Below the pieces are notes generated by a model, which did not search any database, had not been told where the DNA came from, and saw only the letters and a program-made list of their open reading frames with translations. Made by a program: the position numbers and the translations under genes. Shown one piece after another: positions 24,145 to 35,355 of a DNA stretch of 64,000 nucleotides; position 1 is the stretch's first letter, and each line of letters starts with the position of its first letter. This stretch comes from Neoscytalidium dimidiatum (Eukaryota; Ascomycota; Dothideomycetes; Botryosphaeriales; Botryosphaeriaceae): the NCBI GenBank assembly GCA_037367355.1, contig CM074702.1, positions 2,542,001-2,606,000 of the forward strand. Reading direction: 5' to 3'.

Positions 24145-25434
24145 GGAGCAACGTCTGTTTTATATGCCACCTAGAATGTTTTCCGACAAACATTTATCCG
24201 TCAGTCGGAGCGCGATGCGCCGGAGCAGCATCTTCGTGCTTAGACGACGTGTTGGAATGGATGGTATAAACCCGGTCATCGGGTTTAGTGTGTGCCCGGT
24301 GGACCTGGGGTCTGCGGAGAAAGCATGTTTGGGTACTTGGCGTCTGGGGAGGGAGATAAGCCAAGAGCTGGAAGACATGGGGTAAGCATTGCTGTTTCGA
24401 GCGATAGTCAGATCAGGGTAGCATCGAAAGACACGGTTGGAAAGAGCAAAAATGAACGCCGCATCATGTATGCAGACAATCCTGAATTCCTTGAGAGAGG
24501 CAGACAAGAGCGGTAAGTTTTACCGACTGACGTGCAAGTATGTCGTGCAAGGCGAAGAAGAAGAAGAAGAAGAAGAAGAAGAAGAAGAAGCAGAGGGTTG
24601 AGTTCAGACTGGGGTCAGCGGTGATACAGCTGATTACGGTGCACACGCTCTCCAGCAGCCAGATCTGGCCATATTTCTCGCGGCAAAACGCAATGAGACC
24701 ACGAATCCGTGGGCTTCATCTCTCCAGAAAAGGACTCCAATGTCGCGATTGGCGAGCCGGCGCTTGCAGCAGACAGAATTAGAGAGCCGACGCTGCAAGG
24801 TGCCAAGTCAAACCCCGCGTTTACCATCAAGCCACACCGCATTCAACCAGCTTGGCCATGCCAGAATACGGTTATGCCGCTACGCAGCCCTGCTCGCCTC
24901 ACTCGGAGATGCAGCGTCGGACGGGAAATGCGGGCCGTCTGACGGGTTTATGTGATACGTGCCTCGGACTTGGGCCATTGCAATTGGTCGATGCGGCGAA
25001 GCTCGAACCCGTTAGATGCTCAGCATACTTCTTCGGGATTAGTTTCCGTCGCGCTTTTGTTGTGCGTCATCTGGCGTACTACAAACGAGCGCATGCTACT
25101 TAACCCTTTGCCCGTCAAGAGTCCGCATCAGCGTAAGCCGTGTCTGGGCAGTCACTCCATGTTCATCCTATAGTTCGTACTGCTGAAGCCAAAGGATCAC
25201 AGCAGGAACGGCTTTGGAAGTAGCAGTGTGCTTGAGGTAGTTTAAAGAACAAGTATCAATAAAAAGAAATGCTGCTGCAGTATTTCCGCCGAGCGCTTCG
25301 AGCGGATCCTCGGTGCCGACACTACCTATTTGGTTCTGTTGGATGCCGAGGATATCGCTGAGCGCAGATTCAGCATCTTCTAAAATTTCCATTTCATTCA
25401 ACTATCGGAGCCACTGCTTCCTACAGTTTTTACT
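24145..25434. other. 1.3 kb intergenic region
   Basis: This lies between the promoter side of the sugar-transporter gene and the 3' end of the Dal5-type permease gene. Apart from a GAA repeat it holds no feature I can support; open frames are short. Confidence 0.45.
24554..24590 (+). repeat. GAA trinucleotide repeat
   Basis: About twelve uninterrupted GAA units lie some 400 bases upstream of the sugar-transporter start codon (minus strand reads TTC). Confidence 0.85.
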
Positions 25435-27200
25435 TCACATGCGATACCTGAAGCCCTTTGTCTTCCAGTCCGTCAGTTCATCCTCTTCCCCATCCACGTC
25501 CACCACCTCTCCAGCGCCGCCATCACCCTTCACAGTCCCCTCCTTCCGATCCCTCCTCGCATTCTCCCAGATCAGATACCCCCGCAATCCCATGGCCACA
25601 CCTACCACCAATGCGTAGCAAATCATGATCGCCCTGAAAGCGGTCGGATAATGGGGCGCCTCAGACTCCATGAAGAACTGCGGACCGGCGATGTTGCCAG
25701 CACAGTAGGCGCAAAACAGGATGGCCGTCATACTCATCTTTTTGGTGCTGCCTTTGTAGTTCACGCCAACCAGGCTCATTGCGAGCGGAATAGCACCGGG
25801 CCCAGTCGACAGGAGGTAATACCCGAACAGCTTGACGCCGCGGGGTACGTCCGTGCCGTAGATGATGGCGGAGCCGGCCACGGGGCACAGGACGACCAGG
25901 ACGATCAGGTAGGTGGCGACGTCGTTGGAACGGCCTGCGAGACGGCCGGTGATCATGATGGTGAACAAGGCGATGAAGCTGGCCGGCAGTGTTACGAGGG
26001 TTGTTTGGAGGGACGTGAAGCCGAAGCCCTTGAGGACAAGGTTGCCGAAGTTCTGGGTACCACCGTTGGGGATCTGGGTGAGGAGCGAGATTGCGAAAAA
26101 GAAGTAAGTCTTGGGGTCGATGAGGCACTCGAGGGCTTGGGACGGCTGGAAGGTACGCTTCGCTTTTCCGGTGCCTGCGAGAGCGACGCGCTGTTCCGCG
26201 ACACGCTTCTCCTCGGCGCCCAGGAAGCCGGCGGTGGGGATAGAGTCTGGGAGGAGCAGGAGCATCGGAATGCCCCAGAGGAAGGTCGCGGCGCCGAGGA
26301 CGATGAACAGCCATTGCCATGGCTCCAAGGGGTGCTCAATGTGGCCGATACCATAGGCGATGAAACTGGCAAGGACACCACCAAGGGAGTTGCCCGAGAA
26401 CCAAATGCCGACGCGCGTGGGGATTTCACTTCGTGTGTACCACGATGAAGTGATGTACAGGAAGGCTGGAGAGATGGTAGCCTCAGCGACTCCAAGGAGG
26501 AAGCGCACTACAATGAGTCCACCGTAGTTGGTGCATGCAGCAGTCAAGGCGACGACGGTACCCCAGAAGAACGTGTTAAGCGCTACATATTTTCCAATGG
26601 GAAGGCGCTGGATGAGAATGGACGTCGGGTAAGACCAAAAGAGATATCCGAAGTAGAAGACCTTTGATTCATTTAGCATTGCCTGCACGATGTGGACGGC
26701 GTCGAGCAAAGTGGCGTACCGAGGATACCCAGCTGTATTGTGTACCGTGAAGGTTCTGCCTAAAGTCAGTGGGCTGAATGTGGATAACATCTTGCTATCC
26801 TTACCGTCGAATCCCTCAATCCGAAGACCGAAGCACTGGACAGAATTGTTTTGTCCATGAAGTTCAGATTGTACGTGATGAACAAAAGTGGAATCAAACG
26901 CATGTCGATCTTCCTCAACACCCGCTTCGCAAGCACCGGACTAAGAACACTTTCTTCCCCCCGCCACTCGCCGTCGTCGCTGGTCGTGGACGCCACAACA
27001 CCATCTTTGTCCGCCATGCCTTCGTCGTGAAGGCTCTTGGCCAATAAAGGAGTTGTGGACTCAGATAGGCGCCGTCGAGGCGAGGCAGATTCCAAGCGGC
27101 TGGACCTTGCCAGAGACGAGCAGGAAGAGGCTGCGGAACGGCTCGTCGCTGAGGTGGCACGAGCGGCCTGACAAATCGCCGGAGAAGAGGCCGAGGACAT
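25435..27200 (-). CDS. Dal5-type MFS permease (allantoate/anion-cation symporter family)
   Basis: Three exons (27200-26805, 26755-26720, 26661-25435) give about 552 residues. The middle exon is only 36 bases. Joined, the exons read NLHGTQYSWVSSVFYFGYLF, the conserved start of helix 2 in the Dal5/ACS family. RVLRKIDMRLIPLLFITYNL precedes helix 1, and LNTFFWGTVVALTAACTNYG, RFLLGVAEATISPAFLYI and WYTRSEIPTRVGIWFSGNS are family hallmarks. Yeast relatives import allantoate, ureidosuccinate, nicotinate, pantothenate or biotin, so the substrate is open. The N-terminal 60 residues are Ser/Ala/Arg-rich, and an internal Met (MADKDG) could be the true start. The neighbour upstream on the same strand is a purine-deaminase-like gene, which makes a purine-nitrogen substrate attractive but unproven. 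Confidence 0.92.
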
Positions 27201-27754
27201 GGTGCCCAGGTTTTATGCCCTTTTCTTGATGGTGTGGTTATCTGCTATCGGAAAGCTGTCGCATGAGCGTTGATCGGCCGGGGTGCGCATGACCCGAGTG
27301 GTCGGCTGTCGGCTATTTCGATACCACGACCGCCACGAAACAGTTGTTGGAGTTGAGCGCTCAGACCATGATAGAGATCGATTGGTTGATTGGGGGGATG
27401 GGGCCAGGAGCCAGCCAGACGGCGCTCTGTTGTATCGTGGAGGTCGCGCAAGACGCTAAGTTGAGCCAATAGAGGCCTCTGGCTGCATCCGATCCTGTAA
27501 GCTTCTGCTCGGCAACGTTTGACTTAAACATTGGGTCGCGGAATCCATTGCCGCTTTCCTTTCGAGAACTGTACGTGAGGCTGGTCTGACTATTGTTGAC
27601 CGGGCTATCCTGCATACTGATTCCCCGCAATGTTTGTCCTCCAGTTCTTTTTCTCCGATTCACACTGAACCGATCTATAGATGTGGGCATACGGCTAATC
27701 TTCCAAAAGAAAGATGTGAGCAACGCTGCATGCTGTAGAGAGTAAATTCGCTTC
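27201..27754. other. Intergenic region between permease and deaminase genes
   Basis: 550 bases holding the permease promoter and the deaminase terminator. No gene is seen. Confidence 0.5.
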
Positions 27755-28840
27755 TCAGGCGCACAACCCCCTTGTAGCTTCCATCACGGGCTTCTGGAAC
27801 TTTGCTAGCTCATCCAGAAGTTCAGCCTTCAAGTCCTGCCCGCACCAAGCTATAGCAATGGCGTTCTGCTGCAACCGGATCATCTCATGGCGGTCGAATT
27901 GACAGTGCTTCTGCGTCAGATACAAGTTGTCTTCCACCCACATATTGTGCATGTACGTTGGATCGTCGGAATTGATCGTGATCTTGACGCCCGCATCGAA
28001 GAGCTTCCGCACCAGAGGGAATACGTACTCGGTGGGATTGCGGCGATGGTAAGCATGCGGGCACAGAGTCATGCCCAGATCTCTCTGCTTGATCAGCTCG
28101 ATAAGCTCCGGCTGTTCAGCGGCATTCAACCCATGATCAATCCTGTCGGTCCCATACCCTGCGATGTGGCTCACGACTTGTTGGATGTGCTCGTGAGTAT
28201 CTTTTTGCCCGACGTCGCAGTGGCTCGTGATTTTCAAGCCATCCGCTCTTGCTCGATCAAAGACAGCCTCAAAAAGTGCTGGTGGGCGATTGTATTCGTT
28301 ACTGTCCAGCCCGATTCCGCGAAAGACCGCACCCTGATAAGGGATGCACGCTTCATAGGCCTCCATTGCTGATTCCGGGCTCATGTCTCGTAGGAAGCAG
28401 AGAATCCAGTTGCACTGAACATTAAGCTCGTTTGCGGCGTCGAATTTGGCGCGCTTCAGGCCTTCCATGACCGCGGCCACGGGAACGCCGCGCCGGGTGT
28501 GCGCCTGGATGTCGAAAAAGGGTTCGGCGTACCGCACGTTCATGGCCGAGGCCTTGCGAAAGTATTGCATGGCGAGTTCGTAGAAGTCATCTTCCGAGCG
28601 CAAAACCTCCATGCCGCCGTAGTACGCCTCCAAAAATGTGGGGAGGCCATTGTCTCCTTGCAGTTCCTTGCGATGGTTGTACATGGTCCGATAGCTGCTG
28701 CGCAAGGCCTCCAGCGAGTTGTAGGGCAGAGGGACTTTGTTTTTCTGCGAGAGTTGCCAGCGGAGATCAGGCGTCAGGGTCCCTTCGATGTGGACGTGCA
28801 GTTCCAGCTTCGGCATGTCGGCAATGAAGTCTTCTTCCAT
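27755..28840 (-). CDS. Adenosine/adenine deaminase-like amidohydrolase
   Basis: One intron-free frame of 361 residues, the usual size of the family. The N-terminal metal site HVHIEG (His15, His17) and the C-terminal INSDDPTYM (metal Asp and its neighbour) are present, as is DRIDHG near the usual RIGHG position. Where adenosine and adenine deaminases have HAGE, whose Glu shuttles a proton, this protein reads SHCDVGQ. The metal His is kept but Glu is not at its usual place. GIGLDSNEYNRPP is a characteristic substrate-side loop. It is therefore a zinc deaminase of the Ada/Aah1 superfamily, probably cytosolic, acting on a purine or related base, but adenosine specificity should not be assumed. 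It precedes the Dal5-type permease on the same strand. Confidence 0.88.
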   Translation of the reverse strand: MEEDFIADMPKLELHVHIEGTLTPDLRWQLSQKNKVPLPYNSLEALRSSYRTMYNHRKELQGDNGLPTFLEAYYGGMEVLRSEDDFYELAMQYFRKASAMNVRYAEPFFDIQAHTRRGVPVAAVMEGLKRAKFDAANELNVQCNWILCFLRDMSPESAMEAYEACIPYQGAVFRGIGLDSNEYNRPPALFEAVFDRARADGLKITSHCDVGQKDTHEHIQQVVSHIAGYGTDRIDHGLNAAEQPELIELIKQRDLGMTLCPHAYHRRNPTEYVFPLVRKLFDAGVKITINSDDPTYMHNMWVEDNLYLTQKHCQFDRHEMIRLQQNAIAIAWCGQDLKAELLDELAKFQKPVMEATRGLCA

Positions 28841-31096
28841 GGCCGTTGATGTAAGGGTCGTCGCGAGATCGAGGCTAACAGGGAGTGTTTGGCGAAGAGA
28901 AGGCGCGGGGGGTCATGGCGCTGAACGCTGTCCACGACGAGATGGTGGAAGTTTCACTATAGTGGCGATACGGTGTTGCACTGAGTAGGCGGGTATCGAG
29001 GGCAGATCGGACCCTGGGTTGGATCCGTTCGGCTGTTCCTACTGAAGCCGATGCCCGGCAATGGCGCTGATGCAGCTGCAACAGCAGACCACTCGACGAT
29101 AATGCTCAGTGATTGCACGACCCTCAGCGTCGAGGAGCCAAGCGGTCGTCCCGCCGGTACTTTCGCTACGAGCGATGACATGCACGTCCAGACGACCGTT
29201 TCAACCGCCCGACCATGCAGTCAGCCACTCCCAGCCGTTACGGTAGAAGACGAATCGATCACGCATCGGCGCGTGGAAGCTTCGATGATGTCGACCAACG
29301 GCGGTACCGTCTATAAGGTTAGTGATCCTCCGCCACTCTCGCGTTGCACGGGGCTGTCCTGGCCATCCGGCAGGGTTCCCCAGCCCGCCAGCGAGGGCGC
29401 ATGAGTCGCCGTCACACGCGCCCAACGAGGCTGAAGATAACGTCATACGACTGCTGGGCCATGCGGCAGGCTGACCTTCCTCAAGCACGCGAACGCGCCG
29501 CTATCGGTGCCATTGAGCCAGTTCTACGGAGTAGGGGGACAGTAAGCGTGGAGCACGTAGACCCTGGCCCGCAACGGCTCGGCGGCAGCAGCAGCTTCGC
29601 ACGGCCTTCGAGAGCGAGATAGCACGCCGCGGGCGCTGCACCGGGCGCGCGCGCCAATGCGAGGACAGCTGTACGAGATGCGTCCGTCCGGCGCCGTCTG
29701 CGATGGCACAGCAGCGAAGGCCCCTCGGCGTGACATCTTCGGAGCCAGGGCTGACGCCTTGGACAGGTGCTGCGCAGGCGGTGAGAGCCCGGTGCGGCAG
29801 CGGCAGCGGAGGCCAATGGGGGAGCAGGCCGCGCAGGTGTCGAGACGCTGAGCCGGAGGCGGTGCTGGCGCTATCAGGAGCGCGATAAGGCGCCATCGGT
29901 GGTGTTGAGGGCGAAAGGATGGCGGGCGGGCGCTTTGTCCGCCGACCAATGGCTGGCACGGCAACCTTGGACAGCAGCGCCTTTGGCGGCGCGCGATAGG
30001 CAAGGCAGCGCAGGGCAGCAGCTTGACGGCACCTAGGCAGCACAAGACCAAGTCACGACTGCGCCCACGGTAGGCTGGCGGCTGACCGGTGGCTCGGGCC
30101 ATAATCGGCGGTACCTGGTACAGGCGCGCGCTGGCACGACGAGAGAGGCAGCGCGGAGTTGCGATCGCCTGCGGGCTGCGTGGACGCGGACGGGAGAGCG
30201 ACAGCAGCGGCAGCGATGGTGCTTCAGGTCTGGATCCAGCAGCAGCAGCAGCAGCGGCGGCGGCGGCGGCGGCGGCATCGCCAGTCACAGTCACACCGGG
30301 ACGCAGGTGAGTCGTCGCCCTGGTGGCCGCCTGCCGCCCCACAGCCTGCACCAGCGCGGAGTTAGCGCCTTAGCGCGCCGTCTTCGCTGCGGCGGATCGC
30401 CCGTGAGCTCCCCCAGACCGTTGCTCTGCTCGTTCACCTCCACGCCAGCCTACACGCTCCGACCCAGCGCACGTCTCTCCTTCTCTCCTCTCTCCCAACG
30501 GCCTCTGCGCCAGCTTCCTCTCCCTCCAATTTCCGCCCCGGCCCCGGCCCTCTCCCTCCATCCTCGAGCTTCCTGCAGCCCTGGCCGCTCGACAGTCATC
30601 AGCGTCACTTGGACCAGTCACATGGAGCTAGCATTTGCATCTTGAGCACGCTTGACTCGCCCACCCGCAACCGCTGCGTCGCCTCAGCTCCCCTGGCCTC
30701 ACTTGAGCCCGCGTGCCTGCGCGTCCGCTTCATTTCGACGGCTTTCGCGCGCGACGCTTCCACCTGCGAGCTCCGCCGACCTACCTCGCCGCCTCAGGCA
30801 TCCCAGCAACAGCCACGCCCACCACGACGATCATCATGGCTGCCTGAGCGCCCTCGTCGTCCTCGACACACTGAGAATCCTGGAGCCTACGAAAAGCCTC
30901 GCAGACCCCACTCCAGGCTCGTCGCTGGCATCGAAACAACGCTGCAGTCCTGATTCCGTCTACTCGTGATGGCTTCTCACCAAGACTTCCATCTCGCACA
31001 CTTTCCGTAGACACCACACTCTCATCTCAGCTCGCATCACCCCTCCGCTTCAATCGCCACCGCCGACGAAGCTCCTGCCCGTTCGCCGTTGCCGCC
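28841..31096. other. 2.3 kb GC-rich divergent intergenic region (deaminase / atg13)
   Basis: This holds both promoters and probably a long atg13 leader (a pyrimidine-rich stretch at 30400-30600). The many overlapping open frames on both strands are Ala/Arg/Pro-rich shadows of GC composition. No domain or splice structure supports a gene. Confidence 0.45.
30238..30276 (+). repeat. CAG then CGG trinucleotide repeat
   Basis: About six CAG units pass directly into about seven CGG units, within the GC-rich spacer upstream of atg13. Confidence 0.8.
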
Positions 31097-34033
31097 ATGC
31101 ACCAACATCCACGCCCGTCCCCGAGGGCGGCCTCCTCGGCAAACTCACCGCGTACGAACCCTACCAGGACGAACAACCCGAGAGAAATGGCTCACATTCG
31201 CTCCGAGTCGGCATCTACGGCAACGTCTAATGCGACGGCACGCAGTGATGCCGGTTCTGACTACATGGAGAAGGCTAGCGATGGCGGTGAGCCAGACTAC
31301 TATGGAGAGACAGAGGAGGAACGCACGGTAAAGAAACTCAACCAGGTCATCATGGTGAGCTTTGGGATGTCCAAGGATCCATGCCTACCGGCTAATTGGA
31401 AATGTAGCAATTTTTCAAGAAGGCGACGCTTACCGTGCTCTCTGCAAGAACCCAGCTTCCGCAAGCCTTCACCGCCAGGGGGGAGCTGCGACAGAGCAAG
31501 TGGGTATGTATCTCCATCCTGTCTTCATCATATTCGCCCATCTGCTCCGATCCCACCACCGTCAGATAGATGAATAACCCGATTACAGTTTAGTCTCTTG
31601 CTCGATGAGACCGACGTCTACAACGAAGACTTGCGTGAGTGGACAACCACCGATCTCGTAAACAGCCCCCCGCCTCCCCTCTGCATAGAGATATATCTGG
31701 ATACCAAGGACCTTGCGGACGGTGAAGCTTTGGCCATCGTGGATGAGCATGGAAAGCTCTGGGATGTCACGGAGGCTTTGAACGGATCTACCCCATTGAC
31801 CACGCGACCATCAAGCCGCTCTGGCAGGCCATCCCAGGTTGTCCTGGAACGATGGACAATCGAGGTGACGGAGAATCAGAAGATGGATCCTGATGCGAAC
31901 AGAATGCTGCCGCTTGTCTACAAGAACGGCATTCCTCTGTTCCGTTCGCTGTATACGTACACAAGGTTTTTGCCTGCGTGGAAGTACTACAGGCATATTG
32001 CAAAGCAACCGGTGACACAGCCTTCATTGCCACTGAGATACCGCATTTCGAACGGCATGTTTAAGAGCCCCAGGAGGGACACGCTGGACCTCCCGCTGTA
32101 CCCGGCTGCGGAGTCCGTGGCGCAAACGCATCAGTTTGAGTCTGTTAAATCGCCAATCGGCCTCCTGAGCATCCAAGTTCAGTATCGCAGCAATACTGAT
32201 TTCCGCGTGGAGAAGTCTGAGTCGGTTCTCAGCTCTCACTTCATGGGCATGGATGATTACTCTTTCTCGCCATCATATCCCGAACGTGTCCCTGGATCAT
32301 TGCCTACCGGTAGATATAATCAATCGGAAAGACAAGCTCGTGGTGAGGCTTATGGAAGCTTGTCCACGTTCCACCAAGCTGGAGCCACCGGCACAAGCCC
32401 CATGTCGGCTCTCCGGAACGCCAAGGACATGGGCTCGCCTGAATCGCCGCCTCAGAAGATCCCACCCAATCACCGCACTGCGACGGGTTCCAAGTCGTCC
32501 TTGAGAGGTACAGCAGATGCAAGTCCAGCTTCCCCGCGGAGAACTTCCGTTTCTTTCCAACCTGCGAATCCATTCAAAGCAGGCTCACTTTCTTCATCAC
32601 CAGTGCCTGGTGTGTACTCGCCGGGAACGTCTGTCGGAAGAACCGGTTCTGGTCCCACAACCTTAGGCCACACTCGGAACAGGAGCTCTCTGAACGCTCT
32701 TCCACAGGCGGCCTTACGGACTCCTTCAGGACACTCCCTACCTAACGAGACAGCTATCGCCTCCTCAGCTTCTAGTTCGCCCAAACCTGCTCCAATTTCG
32801 CGTTACAGCAGCAGCTTCGGCAATCGTCGCAATAGGTTCTCCGTTGGCGGCGGTTCAAGCAAGGTCGAGGATGACAATAACAGCAGTGGCAAAGGTAGTG
32901 CCTCGTCTTCAGCACAGCGACTGGAAGGTGGAAGCTCCGGTTCGGTGCAAACGGACGAAGAGAATATTTCGGACTTCCTCAAACTATTGGAACAGAAGAA
33001 GGATCTGAAAAGTTTGAATCGCACGGATTCTGCATCCCGCGACGCCTCCATGCGACGCACAACAGCGGCGTTATCGAAGTATCAGAAGATGCGGGAGTCC
33101 AATGCCGCGCTCTCTGATTCCATGTCCTCCTCCGTACATCTGCACCGCTCCTCCAGCTCCTCCAGCCGGCACCTTTCTAATGTGCCGGGCATGATCGCCG
33201 GTGCATCAGTCTCCACTTCTTCCAGTCCTGGTAAACCAATTTCTCCACATACGCCCCACACACCTGCGATCCCCTCCCGCCTCAGTGCAAACAGCATCAT
33301 AGATTATTCTGAGCAGACTCGCAGCCGGAGCCCACGTAATCGCCGTCTAGATGAAGAGTCCGGACCTGGCGATACCGGAAGTGACTCGACCACCCGCGAA
33401 CGAGAGGGGACCAACGCCATTGATATTCCTACATCGCCTCGTCCATGGGCCTATGTCCGTCGCAGCTCTTCCGTAAGCCAACAACATCGCAATACCCTTG
33501 ACGATGACAATGAGCTCTTCGGTCTGCGCAGTGCAAGTCTGCCCACTGATGATCGGCCGGACCTGAGCCTGAGCGAGCTCTTGCACGCTGGGGTACAAGA
33601 ACCCACCACACCTGCGGATGCTGTTCCCTCGCAGGAAGGCGACAGCAGCGTTCCAGAGGCTGAGGCCAGTCCCCAGACTGTGCTCACAGGTCACACGCGG
33701 ACTCGTTCCGCCGGAGCGGCTCGCATGACTACTCATGGTCTTGCCTATCGTACCCGCATCCAGCAGGGTGGCCCCAGCGATGGACGCCGTAGTGCAGCAT
33801 CTGAACGCGGTGACAGCGACAGTGGTATCGTCAGTGGTCGAAGTAGTCGAGCTGGTAGTCGGTTCAGCATCTCCTCTAGACCCCTAAGCGTGGCCGCTAA
33901 TCTGGATGACGACGAGCCGCTTCTGTTTACTATGAGCGAATTGGGCACTCATCAGACGGGTCGCAGGAGCGTGGAGGAGGTAAGAGAGAGCGCGAGCAAG
34001 AGAAGAGGTGGTAGCCCGTGGAGGGGAGCGTAA
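31097..34033 (+). CDS. atg13: Autophagy-related protein 13 (Atg1 kinase complex subunit)
   Basis: Three exons (31097-31354, 31408-31503, 31589-34033) give about 932 residues. The N-terminal third is the HORMA domain that recruits Atg14/PI3-kinase and Atg9. It begins at KKLNQVIMQFFKKATLTVLS, spans the first intron, and continues through KWFSLLLDETDVYNEDLREW, VLERWTIEV and GIPLFRSLYTYTRFLPAW. The rest is a long Ser/Pro/Arg-rich disordered region. Its NRFSVGGGSSKVEDDNNSSG and EENISDFLKLLEQKKDLKS stretches correspond to the conserved Atg17- and Atg1-binding parts. Atg13 is dephosphorylated on starvation and nucleates the Atg1 complex at the phagophore assembly site. Both introns have clean GT..AG borders and keep phase 0. 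Confidence 0.95.
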
Positions 34034-35355
34034 GGAAACTCTAGCTCTCCATTATCCAACCTTGTCCTGATTGTATTTTTTTTTTTCTTCGAATCCTTTT
34101 TTTCGGCATCTGCGGCGTTTGATGGGTTTCCTCAATTTCAGCGTCTTCTTTTCCGTTTCACAAAGCTCCTTCGGTAAAGGCTGGTTTCTATATTTGCATC
34201 CGAACCAGATTGGATTCGTCTCTTGTCTCTCTTCCAACCGGGGGGTTCTCATGTTTTGAATGCTTCGTCTTCTTCCAGCTCTTCTTGGTTACGTTCGTCT
34301 CGGCACGTGTCCTTGTTTGGTTCGGGTTCTTTTGGTTTTCATTACTTCAAATTAGACGAAAGCGGCGAAAGAGTTATATTTGTGCAGCGGTTGAAGCACA
34401 GTTTTCGAGGACTGTTTCTTCAGTTCTATGCTTTTGTACGTTCATGAAGACAGAGAAAGTAGGTGCGGGCGCGACCCCTTCAATCGGGGCGATGATCATT
34501 AGGCAGGGAGAGAAGGAGTATTAGCGGGGAGCCGCGGATACATATAACAAGGCTAGTCGGAATTCGAAGAGGGCTTCTTCTGTGCTTTTCTTTTCATTCT
34601 CATCATTCGAGCCTGGGGACTGAGCTACCTATAGTTGATTGATCCGCTTGGTTTCCGCTTCTGTCCCTTTTCCCTTGTTCATTCAAGTGGTGTCTATACA
34701 GTTTTTTTTTCTTTTGAATTCAACTGTAGCGTCGTGATCGACGTATTCAAGGCGTAGAAGGGATCAGGTACATACGGAACCGAGGCTTCTAACGCCTACG
34801 CGAGCATTCTTGTATTGGATGGAGGGTTAATAGCATAATGCAAAAGGCCTTCGTTTGCAAGCTCCGTACCCTGCTGTGTCCGGGCTCGCGGTGTTATGGA
34901 GAGGCGATGTAGTCGTCTCGATGCCAGCATCCGGTTCTTTCGCCGTGGTTACTTAGCAGCGCGCATAAGGATCTCACCACGTACAAGTGACCTTACTCGT
35001 GATCCCGCATCAATTCCGTCATCCTCATGTAGAGTAGTAGTACTATAGGTGCCCGGTCGAAGCAGCAAACTGGACTTGATCTTTGGCACGTTCTCAGCCT
35101 CTGCCCGTTCTGCGTTAGAGTCACCAAAAACCACATCTCCAGACTTCCTATAGTCTTGCTAAGGTCAAAGCAAATGGAACACGAAAAAGAATCGACTTTT
35201 CGCTCACCCCCTGCTGAAGTAAATACTCCTACACCACCATCACCACCCGCTCATTACGCCGTCCCATTTTGCATCCACCGAAAATGAAGAGAAAGAAAAA
35301 GAGAAAAGAGGAACCCACTGAAAGTGTACACATAATGGATTGGACCAGGTAGAGA
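34034..35355. other. 1.3 kb spacer between convergent genes
   Basis: This lies between the 3' ends of atg13 and the Rgt1-like gene. It is T-rich just after atg13 (34075-34110), as expected of a 3' UTR. No gene is seen. Confidence 0.5.

Noticed and set aside
29501..30351. Long minus-strand frames (up to 275 codons) in the spacer upstream of atg13
   Set aside because: Composition is Ala/Arg/Pro with an Ala run made by a CGG repeat, similar frames exist on all strands, and there is no domain or splice structure.
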